Shown here piece after piece: positions 21,519-31,664 of a stretch of 64,000 nucleotides of DNA. Made by a program: the position numbers and the translations under genes. The notes under the pieces are model-generated. The model was not told where the DNA came from and did not search any database. It saw nothing but the letters and a program-made list of their open reading frames with translations. Origin of the DNA: Franconibacter helveticus LMG 23732. Lineage in GTDB: Bacteria; Pseudomonadota; Gammaproteobacteria; Enterobacterales; Enterobacteriaceae. Position 1 is the first letter of the stretch. The number at the start of each line of letters is the position of its first letter. The DNA lies in NCBI RefSeq assembly GCF_000463115.2, contig NZ_AWFX01000003.1:140408-204407 (forward strand). Reading direction: 5' to 3'.

Positions 21519-22076
21519 TTACTGATAAAAAAGGTTGAACCATACCTGGGCGCTGGCATTGCCTGCCTTCACGGTTCGACTGGTCGACCGGTAACGGGCG
21601 GTGTAATGCAGCACGGTTTCCCCTTCCTGAATGGGGGCGTACCTTGCCGGCGCGGTATTAGGGATAATTAACTGGCCCGTGGCATCGGTAATGCCAATGC
21701 CAATGCCTTCGGCTGCCCCGGCGCCGTTACCGGTGCGGAACACCAGCAGGTCTTTGCCGTCGGTTTCACCAGAGAACATCACGCCAACGTTCTGGCTGAC
21801 GTTGGTGGAGCAATCCTCCAGCTTGATGCGAAAGGGGTGAGGATCTGTCCACTCCCCAAGATCGGTGAAGCTGTTGCTTCGTACTTGTCCCATCAGGACT
21901 GTTTGATCCTGGCTATCCACCGCAACGGCGCACGCTGCATTAACCACTTCACCGAAAAAACGGACATCGCCATCACGAAATCCGCCGTAATCGGTTATGG
22001 CCTGTACGGGAAGCGAGAGAAGAAAACCAGATAAAATCAACGTGCTGCAAAGGTCGGGACGCTTTTTCTGCCGCAT
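21519..22076 (-). CDS. FimI-like minor pilin
   Basis: A 185-residue pilin whose signal peptide ends near PVQA. The mature part shares RFFGEVVNAACAVAVDSQDQ with the major subunit upstream, has the second Cys in LEDCSTNVS, and ends QVWFNLFYQ. The order major pilin, this gene, chaperone, usher is that of fimA-fimI-fimC-fimD. The ATG at 22076 follows GGAGGCGTC; longer in-frame starts run into the hairpin upstream and are unlikely. A strong hairpin precedes the gene and should limit its expression relative to the major pilin. Confidence 0.87.
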   Translation of the reverse strand: MRQKKRPDLCSTLILSGFLLSLPVQAITDYGGFRDGDVRFFGEVVNAACAVAVDSQDQTVLMGQVRSNSFTDLGEWTDPHPFRIKLEDCSTNVSQNVGVMFSGETDGKDLLVFRTGNGAGAAEGIGIGITDATGQLIIPNTAPARYAPIQEGETVLHYTARYRSTSRTVKAGNASAQVWFNLFYQ

Positions 22077-22098
22077 GACGCCTCCACTGCGAAAGGAG

Positions 22099-22129
22099 AA
22101 AAAACGGCTCCGTAAAAAACCGGAGCCGT
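22099..22129 (-). terminator. intercistronic terminator after the major pilin gene
   Basis: On the minus strand ACGGCTCCG (complement of 22121-22129) pairs with CGGAGCCGT across eight bases and is followed by TTTTTT. It is a good rho-independent terminator between the major pilin and the rest of the operon. Partial read-through would make the pilin the dominant product. Confidence 0.82.
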
Positions 22130-22149
22130 GCAGCGCTCGCTGAGTTATA

Positions 22150-22692
22150 TCAGGAATAAACCATGTTAAAGGTAGCGACAGCAGCAACGTTACCCGGTGT
22201 TGCGGCGGCGTCGGTCGCGATGTAATCCACGCTCAGCGGGATTACGTTCGAACCATCAACAAGCGTAACTTTGGAAGAGGTGTCGCCAATTGCCAGTTTG
22301 TTGCCGTCCGGTCCGTAGAGTTGCAGCGCAACGTGGCTGGCGGCGCCAGCACCGGCGGTGTTAGCGAGGGTACCGGCAACGTTAGCATCTTCCTGGCCGT
22401 TGAAAATTACCGCGGCGGCAGTGGCAACGGTAGTGTCACAGTCTTCCAGTTTGATGTTAAACGCTTCTTTCTGGTTAGCCGCAGAGCCCGCAGTAGCCAG
22501 ACGGACAGTGCGCACCTGGCCCAGGGTCACGGTCTGGTCAACAGAATCGGCGGATACCGCGCATGCGGCGTTAACTACTTCACCTTTAAAATTAATGGTG
22601 CCGCCGTTAACCGTCACATCTGCCTGTGCAGCAGACATTACGCCGCCTGCCAACAGAGCCGTTACTACCATTGCTAAAACGTGCTTATTCAT
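22150..22692 (-). CDS. major fimbrial subunit (FimA-like)
   Basis: A 180-residue type-1 pilin with a signal peptide (1-~24, ending AAQA). The disulfide cysteines are in VNAACAVSADS and LEDCDTTVA, and the C-terminal strand is ATFNMVYS. It is the first gene of the operon, has GGAG seven bases before the ATG, and is separated from the rest by a terminator, all typical of a major rod subunit. The upstream in-frame TTG at 22698 is rejected because the ATG has better spacing. The mature protein is Ala-rich, like FimA. Confidence 0.92.
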   Translation of the reverse strand: MNKHVLAMVVTALLAGGVMSAAQADVTVNGGTINFKGEVVNAACAVSADSVDQTVTLGQVRTVRLATAGSAANQKEAFNIKLEDCDTTVATAAAVIFNGQEDANVAGTLANTAGAGAASHVALQLYGPDGNKLAIGDTSSKVTLVDGSNVIPLSVDYIATDAAATPGNVAAVATFNMVYS

Positions 22693-23229
22693 TTTCAATC
22701 TCCGTATAATATCTTGATAAAACTTCCATTAATTAGAAGATAAAAATCACGTCAATATTTATGGCGCAGACTTTTATTTTCCAGTGACTTAAAGCGGGCG
22801 GGTTGAATCGCGCTTTAAAAAATTAAATTTTAATTAAACGCAGGGGGGCGATTAACATTTAATTTTGCAGAGGCGAACAATTCATGCTCCTACTAAAGTG
22901 AGGTTATTTTCTCCAGGGGTTAAATTTTTTGCAATTTTATATTTAGTCTACAAATGGACAGGAGTAAAACAATAAAAGGAAAAGTGGTCTAATTATGGAC
23001 TGGAATTAAGTTTGTTCTAATTTTGTGTATTGGTTGTTACTGAATGTTGCCTGGGGTGAAAGCAGCGTTATACGCAGCATTTATCTTATTCAGCGTTTGT
23101 TTTCAGGCGGTTATAATAACAGCTAATAACCACGGCGCTGTTCCGGAAATAGATTAAGTAATTAATTAAAAAAGTAATGTTCACGAGGGAATAATACGGT
23201 AGCTAAAAAAGCTTGCCTGTTGCGCTAAT
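22693..23229. other. AT-rich upstream region of the fimbrial operon
   Basis: About 540 bases without a credible gene. The stretch is much richer in A/T than its surroundings, as expected for an H-NS-bound fimbrial promoter region. A TTGACG lies at 22750-22755 on the minus strand, but the -10 is poor. I saw no long inverted repeats of the fim-switch kind and no fimB/fimE recombinase gene nearby, so phase variation by inversion is not supported. Confidence 0.6.
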
Positions 23230-23259
23230 AAAACAGCCCCTCTCCTGGCGGAGAGGGGC
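23230..23259 (-). terminator. patA terminator
   Basis: Minus strand GCCCCTCTCC, four-base loop, GGAGAGGGGC, then TGTTTTATT, six bases after the patA stop codon. A ten-pair perfect stem makes this a strong rho-independent terminator. Confidence 0.88.
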
Positions 23260-23264
23260 AAAGA

Positions 23265-24706
<1,442 letters not shown>

Positions 24707-24864
24707 CATCAGGGCCGTTAACAAAAATCGGGATAAACGCAAGGTAACCTCGCGATCGCGCGAAACTTAATCGCTTTGCGCAGAAAGGAACAAACTTTAA
24801 TGCTGCGCGCCCGCTAACGACGCGGCAGGTAATAACGCAGCGGGTGCGCGATAACGGCGCGTTT

Positions 24865-24881
24865 TGCGCCAGCATGGTGCG
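24865..24881. promoter_or_regulatory. NtrC enhancer-like site upstream of patA
   Basis: TGCGCCA-GCA-TGGTGCG, a near-perfect 7-3-7 dyad like the glnA NtrC sites (TGCACCA-N3-TGGTGCA). It is about 170 bases upstream of the sigma-54 promoter, a normal enhancer distance. Confidence 0.68.
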
Positions 24882-25040
24882 TTACCCTGCGGCGCGGCAA
24901 TTTACATTCATATATTGAATATAAACGTGCTTTTTTCAGTTTTGATAAATTTAATTATTCGCAAAATTAAAGTTTATATTTTATCCCGCCCGGCCGTTAA
25001 TTGCGTTATTATCGCTGCCTCTCTTTTTTATTAATCCATA

Positions 25041-25067
25041 AAGCCAACGTAACGCTAACGTTGGCTT
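25041..25067 (+). promoter_or_regulatory. hairpin in the leader of the DgcZ-like gene
   Basis: AAGCCAACGT and ACGTTGGCTT form a perfect ten-pair stem with a seven-base loop, ending 13 bases before the ATG. No Shine-Dalgarno sequence is visible between the hairpin and the start, so translation may be controlled or inefficient. Confidence 0.55.
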
Positions 25068-25080
25068 ACGTTATTACGCT

Positions 25081-25974
25081 ATGAATATTGCCGATCTGGA
25101 TCTCGCGTTAATTGAATTAAGCGCCGCGCAAAAAGCGCATTTTGCATGGCTGAGCAAACTGCTGGAGCTAAGCCTGCTGGGCGGCGAGCCGGATGCGGAT
25201 ATCATTCATCCCCGCGCCCATCATCTGTGCCACTTCAGCCGCTGGCTGCGCAACCACCAGAACCAGCACGCCCAGCACAGCGGCTATATCAACGACATCG
25301 AAACCGCGCATAAAACCATGCACGATAACGCCCGGGAACTGATGTACGCAATCAGCCTCAGGTCGGTTAACGCGCCTGTGCTGCGCCATTTTTACCAGAG
25401 CCAGCAGGCGTTTATTGGCTGCATTGATAAATATCGTGAATGCTTACTGCTGTTCCGCAATATGCACGATACCCTGACCGGCCTGCCGTTGCGCCATTTG
25501 CTCTATCAGGATTTTGATTTTATTCGCGCCCGCTGTGAACGAAGCCAACAGGCGCTGTGGCTATTAATCATGGATATCGATCGTTTTAAATCCATTAATG
25601 ACACCTGGGGACACAATGCCGGCGACGATGTATTACGCAGCGTGGCGGCGACATTAAAAAAGTGCGCCCGCAAAAATGAGCGTATTTACCGTTTTGGCGG
25701 CGAAGAATTTATTATGCTGCTGGAAGTGGCGGGAGAAAATGAAGCGCAGCAGGCGGGTTCCCGTATTTGTCATTATCTGGCGCGCCACCCGGCGGGTATT
25801 AAAGAGGATATTATCACCGTCACCGTGACCGGCGGATTAACGCGGGTCGGTGGTAATGAGACGTTGCATCAGGCCATCGGGCGCGCCGATAAAGCGATGT
25901 ATTTTGGCAAAAATAATGGACGCAACCAGTGCGTGATGATCCACCAGAACGGCGATATACAGCAGCTAAAGTAA
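25081..25974 (+). CDS. zinc-sensing diguanylate cyclase, DgcZ (YdeH) type
   Basis: Makes cyclic di-GMP from two GTP. The 297 residues match E. coli DgcZ (296) in layout. An N-terminal CZB zinc-binding domain has His20, Cys50, His77 and His81 at the spacing of the DgcZ zinc ligands, and the C-terminal GGDEF domain has an intact GGEEF active site (YRFGGEEF). The inhibitory-site position reads RKNE rather than RxxD. Identity to DgcZ is only moderate, so it may be a paralogue and no symbol is assigned. It sits next to two chemoreceptor genes on the same strand, but these have their own flagellar promoters. The ATG lacks a clear ribosome site. Confidence 0.85.
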   Translation: MNIADLDLALIELSAAQKAHFAWLSKLLELSLLGGEPDADIIHPRAHHLCHFSRWLRNHQNQHAQHSGYINDIETAHKTMHDNARELMYAISLRSVNAPVLRHFYQSQQAFIGCIDKYRECLLLFRNMHDTLTGLPLRHLLYQDFDFIRARCERSQQALWLLIMDIDRFKSINDTWGHNAGDDVLRSVAATLKKCARKNERIYRFGGEEFIMLLEVAGENEAQQAGSRICHYLARHPAGIKEDIITVTVTGGLTRVGGNETLHQAIGRADKAMYFGKNNGRNQCVMIHQNGDIQQLK

Positions 25975-26100
25975 ACGTAACCCGGCGCAATTAACGTAAT
26001 AATTACGCAAGTAAATAGTGTCGACGCGGAACAATCGGCTAAATCCGCAGAAAAAATGCGGCTGATAGCACAAATTACGCGCTTTGCCGGACTTTATCGT

Positions 26101-26127
26101 TAAAGTAAATTCACGCAGCGCCGAAAT
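26101..26127 (+). promoter_or_regulatory. sigma-28 (FliA) promoter of aer
   Basis: TAAAGTAA, 11 bases, GCCGAAAT, against the consensus TAAAGTTT-N11-GCCGATAA. It lies 53 bases before the aer ATG and places aer in the flagellar late regulon, as in E. coli. Confidence 0.82.
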
Positions 26128-26179
26128 AACAAGGCAGAAAAAATATTAACAATTGGATAACCTGCCTAAGGAAGCTGCT

Positions 26180-27712
26180 ATGTCTTCACAGCCCCCCGTC
26201 ACCCAGCGCGAGCTGACGCTGGATGACAATACCACCCTCATGTCTACCACCGATCTGCAAAGCTACATTACCCACGCCAACGATACTTTTGTGCAGGTGA
26301 GCGGCTACACGCTGCGAGAACTGACCGGCAGCCCCCATAACCTGGTGCGTCATCCTGATATGCCTAAAGCGGCGTTCGCCGACATGTGGTACACGCTGAA
26401 GCAGGGCGAACCCTGGACCGGCATCGTAAAAAATCGCTGTAAAAATGGCGACCACTACTGGGTGCGGGCAAATGCCATTCCGGTTGTGCGCAACGGTAAA
26501 ACCACCGGCTATATGTCGATACGCACCAAAGCCACTGCCGAGGAGATTGAAGCCGTCACGCCGCTTTATAAGGCATTACGCGAAGGCAAAGCGAACCGTC
26601 GGCTCTATAAAGGGTTGGTGCTGCGTAAAGGGTGGCTCGGCACGCTGCCGACGCTGCCGCTGCGCTGGCGCGTGCGCGGCGTGATGAGCGCCATTTTTCT
26701 CGTCTGGTTCGCCGCCATGCTGCTTACCGGGCAGAGCGGCGGTTCGCTGCTGGTTTCCGCTATCGTTAGCGCCGTGCTGATGGCGCTGGGCTGCGCCGCG
26801 TTTGAATGGCAGATAGTCCGCCCGGTAAGCAACGTGGCGCGGCAGGCGCTGAGCGTGGCGACCGGCGAGCGCCAGAGCATTGATCAGCTCAACCGCGCCG
26901 ATGAGATTGGCGTAACGCTGCGCGCCGTAGGTCAGCTTGGCCTGATGTGCCGCTGGTTGATTAACGACGTGTCAAGCCAGGTGGTCAACGTGCGCAGCGG
27001 CAGCGAAACGCTGGCCCGCGGCAATGACGATTTAAATGAGCGTACCCGCCAGACGGTGGTGAACGTGCAGCAGACCGTCGCCACCATGAACCAGATGGCG
27101 GCTTCGGTACAGAGCAACTCCGAAACAGCGGTCGCCGCGAATAAGCTTTCCAGCGCGGCGAGCGAAGCAGCCATGCACGGCGGGCAGGCGATGGAAACGG
27201 TGGTGAATACCATGGATGAGATTGCCGACAGCACCCAGCGTATCGGCTCCATCACCTCACTGATTAACGACATCGCTTTCCAGACCAACATTCTGGCGCT
27301 TAACGCGGCAGTGGAAGCCGCCAGAGCCGGCGAGCAGGGCAAAGGCTTTGCTGTAGTGGCAGGCGAAGTGCGCCATCTGGCGAGCCGCAGCGCTAACGCG
27401 GCGAATGATATTCGCAAGCTGATAGAAGCAAGCTCCAGCAAGGTGGAGTCCGGCGCGGTTCAGGTGCATGCGGCTGGCCGCACGATGCAGGATATTGTCA
27501 ACCAGGTACAAAACGTGACGCAGCTTATCAGCCAGATAAGCCAGGCGACGTCGGAACAGGCTGGCGGCCTGGCCGATCTTACCCGCGCCGTCACGGAGCT
27601 GGATGCCATTACCCAGAAAAACGCAGGCCTGGTGGAGGAGAGCGCTCAGGTCTCTGCGATGGTGAAACACCGCGCCGCCCGTCTGGAAGACGCGGTCACC
27701 GTTTTGCATTAA
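26180..27712 (+). CDS. aer: aerotaxis receptor Aer
   Basis: FAD-binding redox sensor that steers cells toward favourable oxygen and energy levels. It has 510 residues (E. coli 506). The N-terminal PAS domain (about 20-120) keeps Arg57, His58 and Asp60 in LVRHPDMP, the FAD-binding residues of Aer. A hydrophobic membrane anchor (about 170-205), a HAMP-like segment and the cytoplasmic signalling hairpin (tip [17 protein letters not shown]) follow. There is no periplasmic domain and no C-terminal CheR pentapeptide, as expected. The start at 26180 has AAGGAAG upstream; an ATG nine codons earlier is rejected for lack of a site. Confidence 0.95.
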   Translation: MSSQPPVTQRELTLDDNTTLMSTTDLQSYITHANDTFVQVSGYTLRELTGSPHNLVRHPDMPKAAFADMWYTLKQGEPWTGIVKNRCKNGDHYWVRANAIPVVRNGKTTGYMSIRTKATAEEIEAVTPLYKALREGKANRRLYKGLVLRKGWLGTLPTLPLRWRVRGVMSAIFLVWFAAMLLTGQSGGSLLVSAIVSAVLMALGCAAFEWQIVRPVSNVARQALSVATGERQSIDQLNRADEIGVTLRAVGQLGLMCRWLINDVSSQVVNVRSGSETLARGNDDLNERTRQTVVNVQQTVATMNQMAASVQSNSETAVAANKLSSAASEAAMHGGQAMETVVNTMDEIADSTQRIGSITSLINDIAFQTNILALNAAVEAARAGEQGKGFAVVAGEVRHLASRSANAANDIRKLIEASSSKVESGAVQVHAAGRTMQDIVNQVQNVTQLISQISQATSEQAGGLADLTRAVTELDAITQKNAGLVEESAQVSAMVKHRAARLEDAVTVLH

Positions 27713-27719
27713 CCCTTTC

Positions 27720-27751
27720 GGGCGGCGCGCCGCCGCCCTTATTTTCCTTTT
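27720..27751 (+). terminator. aer terminator
   Basis: GGGCGGCG, three-base loop, CGCCGCCC, then TTATTTTCCTTTT, starting eight bases after the aer stop. Confidence 0.85.
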
Positions 27752-28037
27752 GTGCTTTTTTCTTCTTCACCACGGTTTTAAATAACCGCCCGCCATATTG
27801 TGAATTTATTATTTTAAAGTTGTTAATAAATCTTTAAATAAAAAAGCCCGCTTTACTCAACAGGCGCGTCAGCCCTGGCCCGGTAAATAATATACCTTAT
27901 TTAAGTATGGCTAATTATTATTTGAGAAACCTTAAAATCATTATGGAAATAAATAAACTGGTCGATCAATAGCCAAAAATCAATAGATTCCAGCTATCAA
28001 AGCGAAGCGGTAAGCAAGAAAAAAACGATCAAAAACG
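27752..28037. other. AT-rich intergenic region between aer and the chemoreceptor gene
   Basis: Nothing resembling a gene or strong structure is visible here. The stretch is A/T-rich and leads to the sigma-28 promoter at 28038. Confidence 0.5.
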
Positions 28038-28064
28038 TAAAGCCGGGCGGAATGTTACCGATAA
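28038..28064 (+). promoter_or_regulatory. sigma-28 (FliA) promoter of the chemoreceptor gene
   Basis: TAAAGCCG, 11 bases, ACCGATAA: the -35 core and seven of eight -10 bases agree with the FliA consensus at exact spacing. It is 107 bases before the ATG. Confidence 0.83.
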
Positions 28065-28170
28065 ACCTTCTGTCGCTCCCCTGTTCGGTGAATTGCCGCT
28101 TATCTGACCGCATTGTCTTGCGCGGCATTCCCGTTCCGTCAGCTTAATTAACCCGCTTAACGGAGAAAAT

Positions 28171-29721
28171 ATGTCTTTCCGCGATGTAAAAATAAGCACT
28201 AAATTAATTCTTGCCTTCGCTTTCTTAATTATTCTGCTGATTGTGAGCGCTTCTCTTTCACTGCTGAGCCTCAGTCAGGCGAATAACAATATTCAGGGCA
28301 TTGTGAATAAGGATTATCCCGCCACGGTAAAAGCTAACCAGCTAATAGAAACCTTTCAGACTTTTGTCAGCACGCAACAGCTGATGCTGCTGGATGAAAA
28401 TCGCCGTTGGGCGCAGGATTCGGAAAAGCAGCTTAACGCATTGAGCGCCCGCATTACCGCACTGCTTGCCGAGCTGCAAAAGAGCCTGCCGGATGAAGAG
28501 TCGCAGCGCGCCCTGGCGCAAATCCGCGAGATTCGCCAGCAGTACATTGACTCCCGTATGCGCATTCTCACTGCGGTGCAAAACAATAACCGCGACGCGG
28601 CGCTGGAGGAGATGATGTCCACCACGCTTGCCTTACAGCTCAGCTACAAAGAGAAAGTGCAGTCGCTGATAGCTATCCAGAACCACCAGATGGTTGAAGC
28701 GGGCGGGCATGTGGCGAAAAGTTACAGTAACAACCGCGCTATGCTGATTGGCCTTGCGCTGCTCTCTATCGTGCTCGGCACGGCTATCGCGGCGCTGATT
28801 ATTCGCGCCATTACCGCGCCGCTCGGCGAGGCGGTGCGTTTTGCCGAAGCGATTGCCGAAGGGGATTTAACCCGCAGCGTAGAGACGCAGCGCCGCGATG
28901 AAACCGGCCTGCTGCTAAACGCGCTGATGGAGATGAAATCGCGGCTACAGGCGATTGTCGAAGAGGTGCAAAACGGCGCGGAAACCATTTCGTCCGCCGC
29001 TTCGCAGATTGTCGCCGGCAACCAGGATTTGGCCGCGCGCACTGAAGAACAGGCAAGCTCGGTAGAAGAGACGGCGGCGTCGATGGAGCAGATGACTTCC
29101 ACCATCAAAAATACCTACGACAACACCAGTGTTGCGACAAAGCTCTCAACCGAGGCGGCCAGCACGGTGAAAAACAATGGTCAGATGATGCGCCAGGTGA
29201 CGGATAAAATGCGCCTGATTAACGAGACCTCAAACCGGATGTCGGAAATCATTAATCTTATCGACGCCATCGCTTTCCAGACCAACATCCTCGCGCTTAA
29301 TGCCGCCGTAGAAGCCGCGCGGGCAGGAGAACACGGGCGCGGCTTTGCCGTAGTGGCAGGCGAAGTGCGCCAGCTGGCGCAAAAAAGCGCCTCTTCGGCG
29401 AGCGAAATCCGTACGCTGATTGAGAACTCCACCAGCCAGACACGAGAAGGCATGGGGCTGGTTGAGCAGGCGAGCGGGCTGCTAAACGGCATGGTGACAA
29501 ACGTGGAGGAGATGAACCATATCCTGCATGAAATCGCCCAGGCGAGCCGCGAGCAGAGCGACGGCATTACCCAAATCAATACCGCCATCGGCATGATTGA
29601 CACCACCACGCAGCAAAACTCCAGCCTGGTGGAAGAGTCGGTCGCCGCCGCCGCGTCGCTAAACGACCAGGCGCATCAGTTAAAAGCGCTGGTGAAGGTG
29701 TTCCGTCTGCGCGCCGCCTGA
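28171..29721 (+). CDS. methyl-accepting chemotaxis protein with 4HB sensor domain
   Basis: A 516-residue transmembrane chemoreceptor. One transmembrane helix (about 10-33) precedes a periplasmic four-helix-bundle domain (about 34-185), then comes a second helix (about 190-212), a HAMP domain ([20 protein letters not shown]) and the long signalling coiled coil with the conserved tip [19 protein letters not shown]. Methylation-helix Glu/Gln pairs such as [13 protein letters not shown] are present. It ends [12 protein letters not shown] and lacks the NWETF-type CheR/CheB tether, so it is a low-abundance type receptor. The ligand cannot be told; it is not clearly Tsr, Tar, Trg or Tap. GGAG lies five bases before the ATG, and a FliA promoter lies upstream. 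Confidence 0.9.
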   Translation: MSFRDVKISTKLILAFAFLIILLIVSASLSLLSLSQANNNIQGIVNKDYPATVKANQLIETFQTFVSTQQLMLLDENRRWAQDSEKQLNALSARITALLAELQKSLPDEESQRALAQIREIRQQYIDSRMRILTAVQNNNRDAALEEMMSTTLALQLSYKEKVQSLIAIQNHQMVEAGGHVAKSYSNNRAMLIGLALLSIVLGTAIAALIIRAITAPLGEAVRFAEAIAEGDLTRSVETQRRDETGLLLNALMEMKSRLQAIVEEVQNGAETISSAASQIVAGNQDLAARTEEQASSVEETAASMEQMTSTIKNTYDNTSVATKLSTEAASTVKNNGQMMRQVTDKMRLINETSNRMSEIINLIDAIAFQTNILALNAAVEAARAGEHGRGFAVVAGEVRQLAQKSASSASEIRTLIENSTSQTREGMGLVEQASGLLNGMVTNVEEMNHILHEIAQASREQSDGITQINTAIGMIDTTTQQNSSLVEESVAAAASLNDQAHQLKALVKVFRLRAA

Positions 29722-29938
29722 CCGGGGCGCTCTGAAGGCGCGGCCACATAAGCGTGGCCGCGTTGATGGCGCGCCAGTCAACCTGCGCCGTACTAATCCG
29801 GCCGACAGAATGCGCTTTGATGGCGCGCGCCGCGACTGCGCCCTGGCAACCCGCGGGGCATTATCGCTACGGGTTACTGCCCGGTGACGCCAGCAGCGCG
29901 TTAATCGGGCGCTTAACGTATAACAGCACGTTGATGCA

Positions 29939-29957
29939 GGGCTTCTTCAGGAAGCCC
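29939..29957 (-). terminator. hairpin after yqjI
   Basis: Minus strand GGGCTTC, five bases, GAAGCCC directly after the yqjI stop. There is no uridine stretch, so it may stabilise the 3' end more than terminate. Confidence 0.45.
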
Positions 29958-30521
29958 TTAATCGAGTTGTGAAATTTCCAGCGCGGTTTTGTCGAGCAGG
30001 CCAACAATCTTTTTCAGCGTGGCGGGTTCAATGGGCGCCTGGTTTACTTTCAAATCCAGCACCGCTTTCAGGTTTTCCAGCGCCCGTTTCATCTCCGGGT
30101 TCTTACGCAGTTCGTGGCCAATTATGCGGGCTTTTACGCGCGCATGGATATGCTCAAGGTGATCGCTGTTCTCTGCAAGCCAGGCTCGGCCTGTTTCTGT
30201 GATCACAATTTTTTTGCGCCCGCCTTCCTCTTCACTCAGTGAAATAAGCTGCTGATCCTGCAAAAAATCCAGCGTCGGGTAGATGACGCCGGGGCTGGGG
30301 GTATAGTTGCCGCCCGTTAACGCTTCTATCTCTTTAATTAATTCATAACCGTGGCTGGCGCCGCGGGTCAAAATATCCAGCATGACCAGGCGCAGCTCGC
30401 CGTGACCAAAGAAGCGCGGGCGGCGAGAGTGGCTCTCTTCATGCCCTCCATGCCCGTGGCGGCCACGGCGCAGGCCGTGCGCGTCGTTATGATGAGCGTG
30501 ATAGTGATGAAAGTGTCGCAT
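29958..30521 (-). CDS. yqjI: YqjI, PadR-family nickel-responsive repressor
   Basis: A 187-residue PadR-type regulator that in E. coli represses yqjH and itself and is relieved by nickel. The winged helix begins FFGHGELRLVMLDIL (about residue 38) with the family motif SHGYELIKEIE and NYTPSPGVIYPTLDFLQ. The first ~35 residues are rich in His (HFHHYHAHHNDAHG), a plausible metal site, but have none of the cysteines of the longer E. coli tail. It is divergent from yqjH, and palindromic TAGATATATC elements lie beside both starts. Confidence 0.9.
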   Translation of the reverse strand: MRHFHHYHAHHNDAHGLRRGRHGHGGHEESHSRRPRFFGHGELRLVMLDILTRGASHGYELIKEIEALTGGNYTPSPGVIYPTLDFLQDQQLISLSEEEGGRKKIVITETGRAWLAENSDHLEHIHARVKARIIGHELRKNPEMKRALENLKAVLDLKVNQAPIEPATLKKIVGLLDKTALEISQLD

Positions 30522-30540
30522 GTCTGTTTCTCATATAATT

Positions 30541-30552
30541 TAGATATATCTA
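30541..30552. promoter_or_regulatory. candidate YqjI operator, yqjI side
   Basis: TAGATATATCTA, a perfect 12-base palindrome 19 bases upstream of the yqjI start. The same core recurs at 30737. Confidence 0.55.
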
Positions 30553-30710
30553 TTTATATCGAATAGTAAGGCTTTTGCAAATTTCACAAAGGTTAAAAGT
30601 ATTAATATCCTACTACTTCATTGATTTTAATTTGTTTTTATTTGTTGATTGTCATTCTGTGCCGTGAAGCCAGCATGCTATCTAAAAAAAACTTGCAATG
30701 CTGCTTAATA

Positions 30711-30729
30711 GCAACCATTATCATTTACG
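30711..30729. promoter_or_regulatory. candidate Fur box of yqjH
   Basis: GCAACCATTATCATTTACG resembles the right half of the Fur consensus (ATTATCATT). E. coli yqjH is Fur-controlled, which supports the reading. Confidence 0.5.
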
Positions 30730-30736
30730 ACAATTT

Positions 30737-30746
30737 TAGATATATC
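30737..30746. promoter_or_regulatory. candidate YqjI operator, yqjH side
   Basis: TAGATATATC repeats the core of the palindrome at 30541 and lies 34 bases before the yqjH start. Confidence 0.52.
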
Positions 30747-30780
30747 GTAATCTCTTTACCTTCACACTGGCAGGTCAGAC

Positions 30781-31548
30781 ATGAACCAGGTTACTCCTTA
30801 TCCGCAGCGCGTACGCAACGAACTGCGTTTTCGTGAAATAACCGTACTTAGCACGGAGCGCGTAAGCGGTTTTCAGCGCATTGTTTTTGGCGGCGAGTCG
30901 CTGGCGGGCTTTACCTCTCGCGGCTTCGACGACCACATCAAACTCTTTTTCCCGCAGCCGGGTACAGAATTTGTGCCGCCGCAGGTCACTGACGAAGGGA
31001 TTGTCTGGTCTGGCGATGTGCGTCCGCCTTCGCGTGACTACACGCCGCTGTTTAACGCAGAGCGGCAGGAACTCACCATCGATTTTTACGTGCATGACGC
31101 GGGCGCGGCGAGCGACTGGGCGGTGAAGGCGAAGCCTGGCGATAAACTCTGTATCGGCGGCCCGCGCGGCTCGCTGGTGGTGCCGGAAAATTACGGCTGG
31201 CAGCTTTACGTCTGTGATGAATCCGGCATGCCGGCCCTGCGCCGTCGCCTGGAAACCTTAAGCGCGCTGAACAACGCGGTGAAGGTGAAAGCCATCGTTA
31301 CCCTCAGCGACCCGGCGTTGAAAAGCTACCTGGCGCACCTGACGCAGTTTGATATCGACTGGGTTATCGGCCACGATGAACAGGCAGTGGCGCAGCGGCT
31401 GGCGGCCCTGAACGTGCCGCAGCAGGATTACTTCCTCTGGATAACCGGCGAAGGCAAGGTGGTAAAACGCCTGTGCGAGCCGTTTGAAGGCAAAGTGGAC
31501 GCCCAACTGCTGCGCGCGCAGGCCTACTGGCACAGCAAAAACGACTGA
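30781..31548 (+). CDS. yqjH: YqjH, NADPH-dependent ferric-siderophore reductase
   Basis: A 255-residue siderophore-interacting flavoprotein that reduces ferric chelates to release iron in the cytoplasm. The N-terminal FAD domain shows GFTSRGFDDHIKLFFP and the RDYTPLF motif (Arg-x-Tyr-Thr-Pro), and the C-terminal NADPH-binding domain includes CDESGMPALRRRLE. Its length matches E. coli YqjH (254). It is divergent from yqjI, with Fur-like and YqjI-like sites in the shared region, so iron and nickel status probably both act on it. Confidence 0.93.
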   Translation: MNQVTPYPQRVRNELRFREITVLSTERVSGFQRIVFGGESLAGFTSRGFDDHIKLFFPQPGTEFVPPQVTDEGIVWSGDVRPPSRDYTPLFNAERQELTIDFYVHDAGAASDWAVKAKPGDKLCIGGPRGSLVVPENYGWQLYVCDESGMPALRRRLETLSALNNAVKVKAIVTLSDPALKSYLAHLTQFDIDWVIGHDEQAVAQRLAALNVPQQDYFLWITGEGKVVKRLCEPFEGKVDAQLLRAQAYWHSKND

Positions 31549-31664
31549 TCTCACAGCGGGGAAAAGCCGTACGCTTTTTCCCGCCAATACCCCTTCTTTT
31601 TTTAACGCTTCCGGACGTATAATCCCCGCCCTTTGCTACTTTTTAACCACTTTCCGGAAGCACT

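Noticed and set aside
22693..23229. Invertible promoter switch for the fimbrial operon
   Set aside because: No pair of inverted repeats flanking a ~300-base segment was seen and no fimB/fimE-type recombinase is encoded nearby.
29754..29957. A short plus-strand frame between the chemoreceptor gene and yqjI
   Set aside because: No ribosome site and it crosses the yqjI 3' hairpin; composition looks random.
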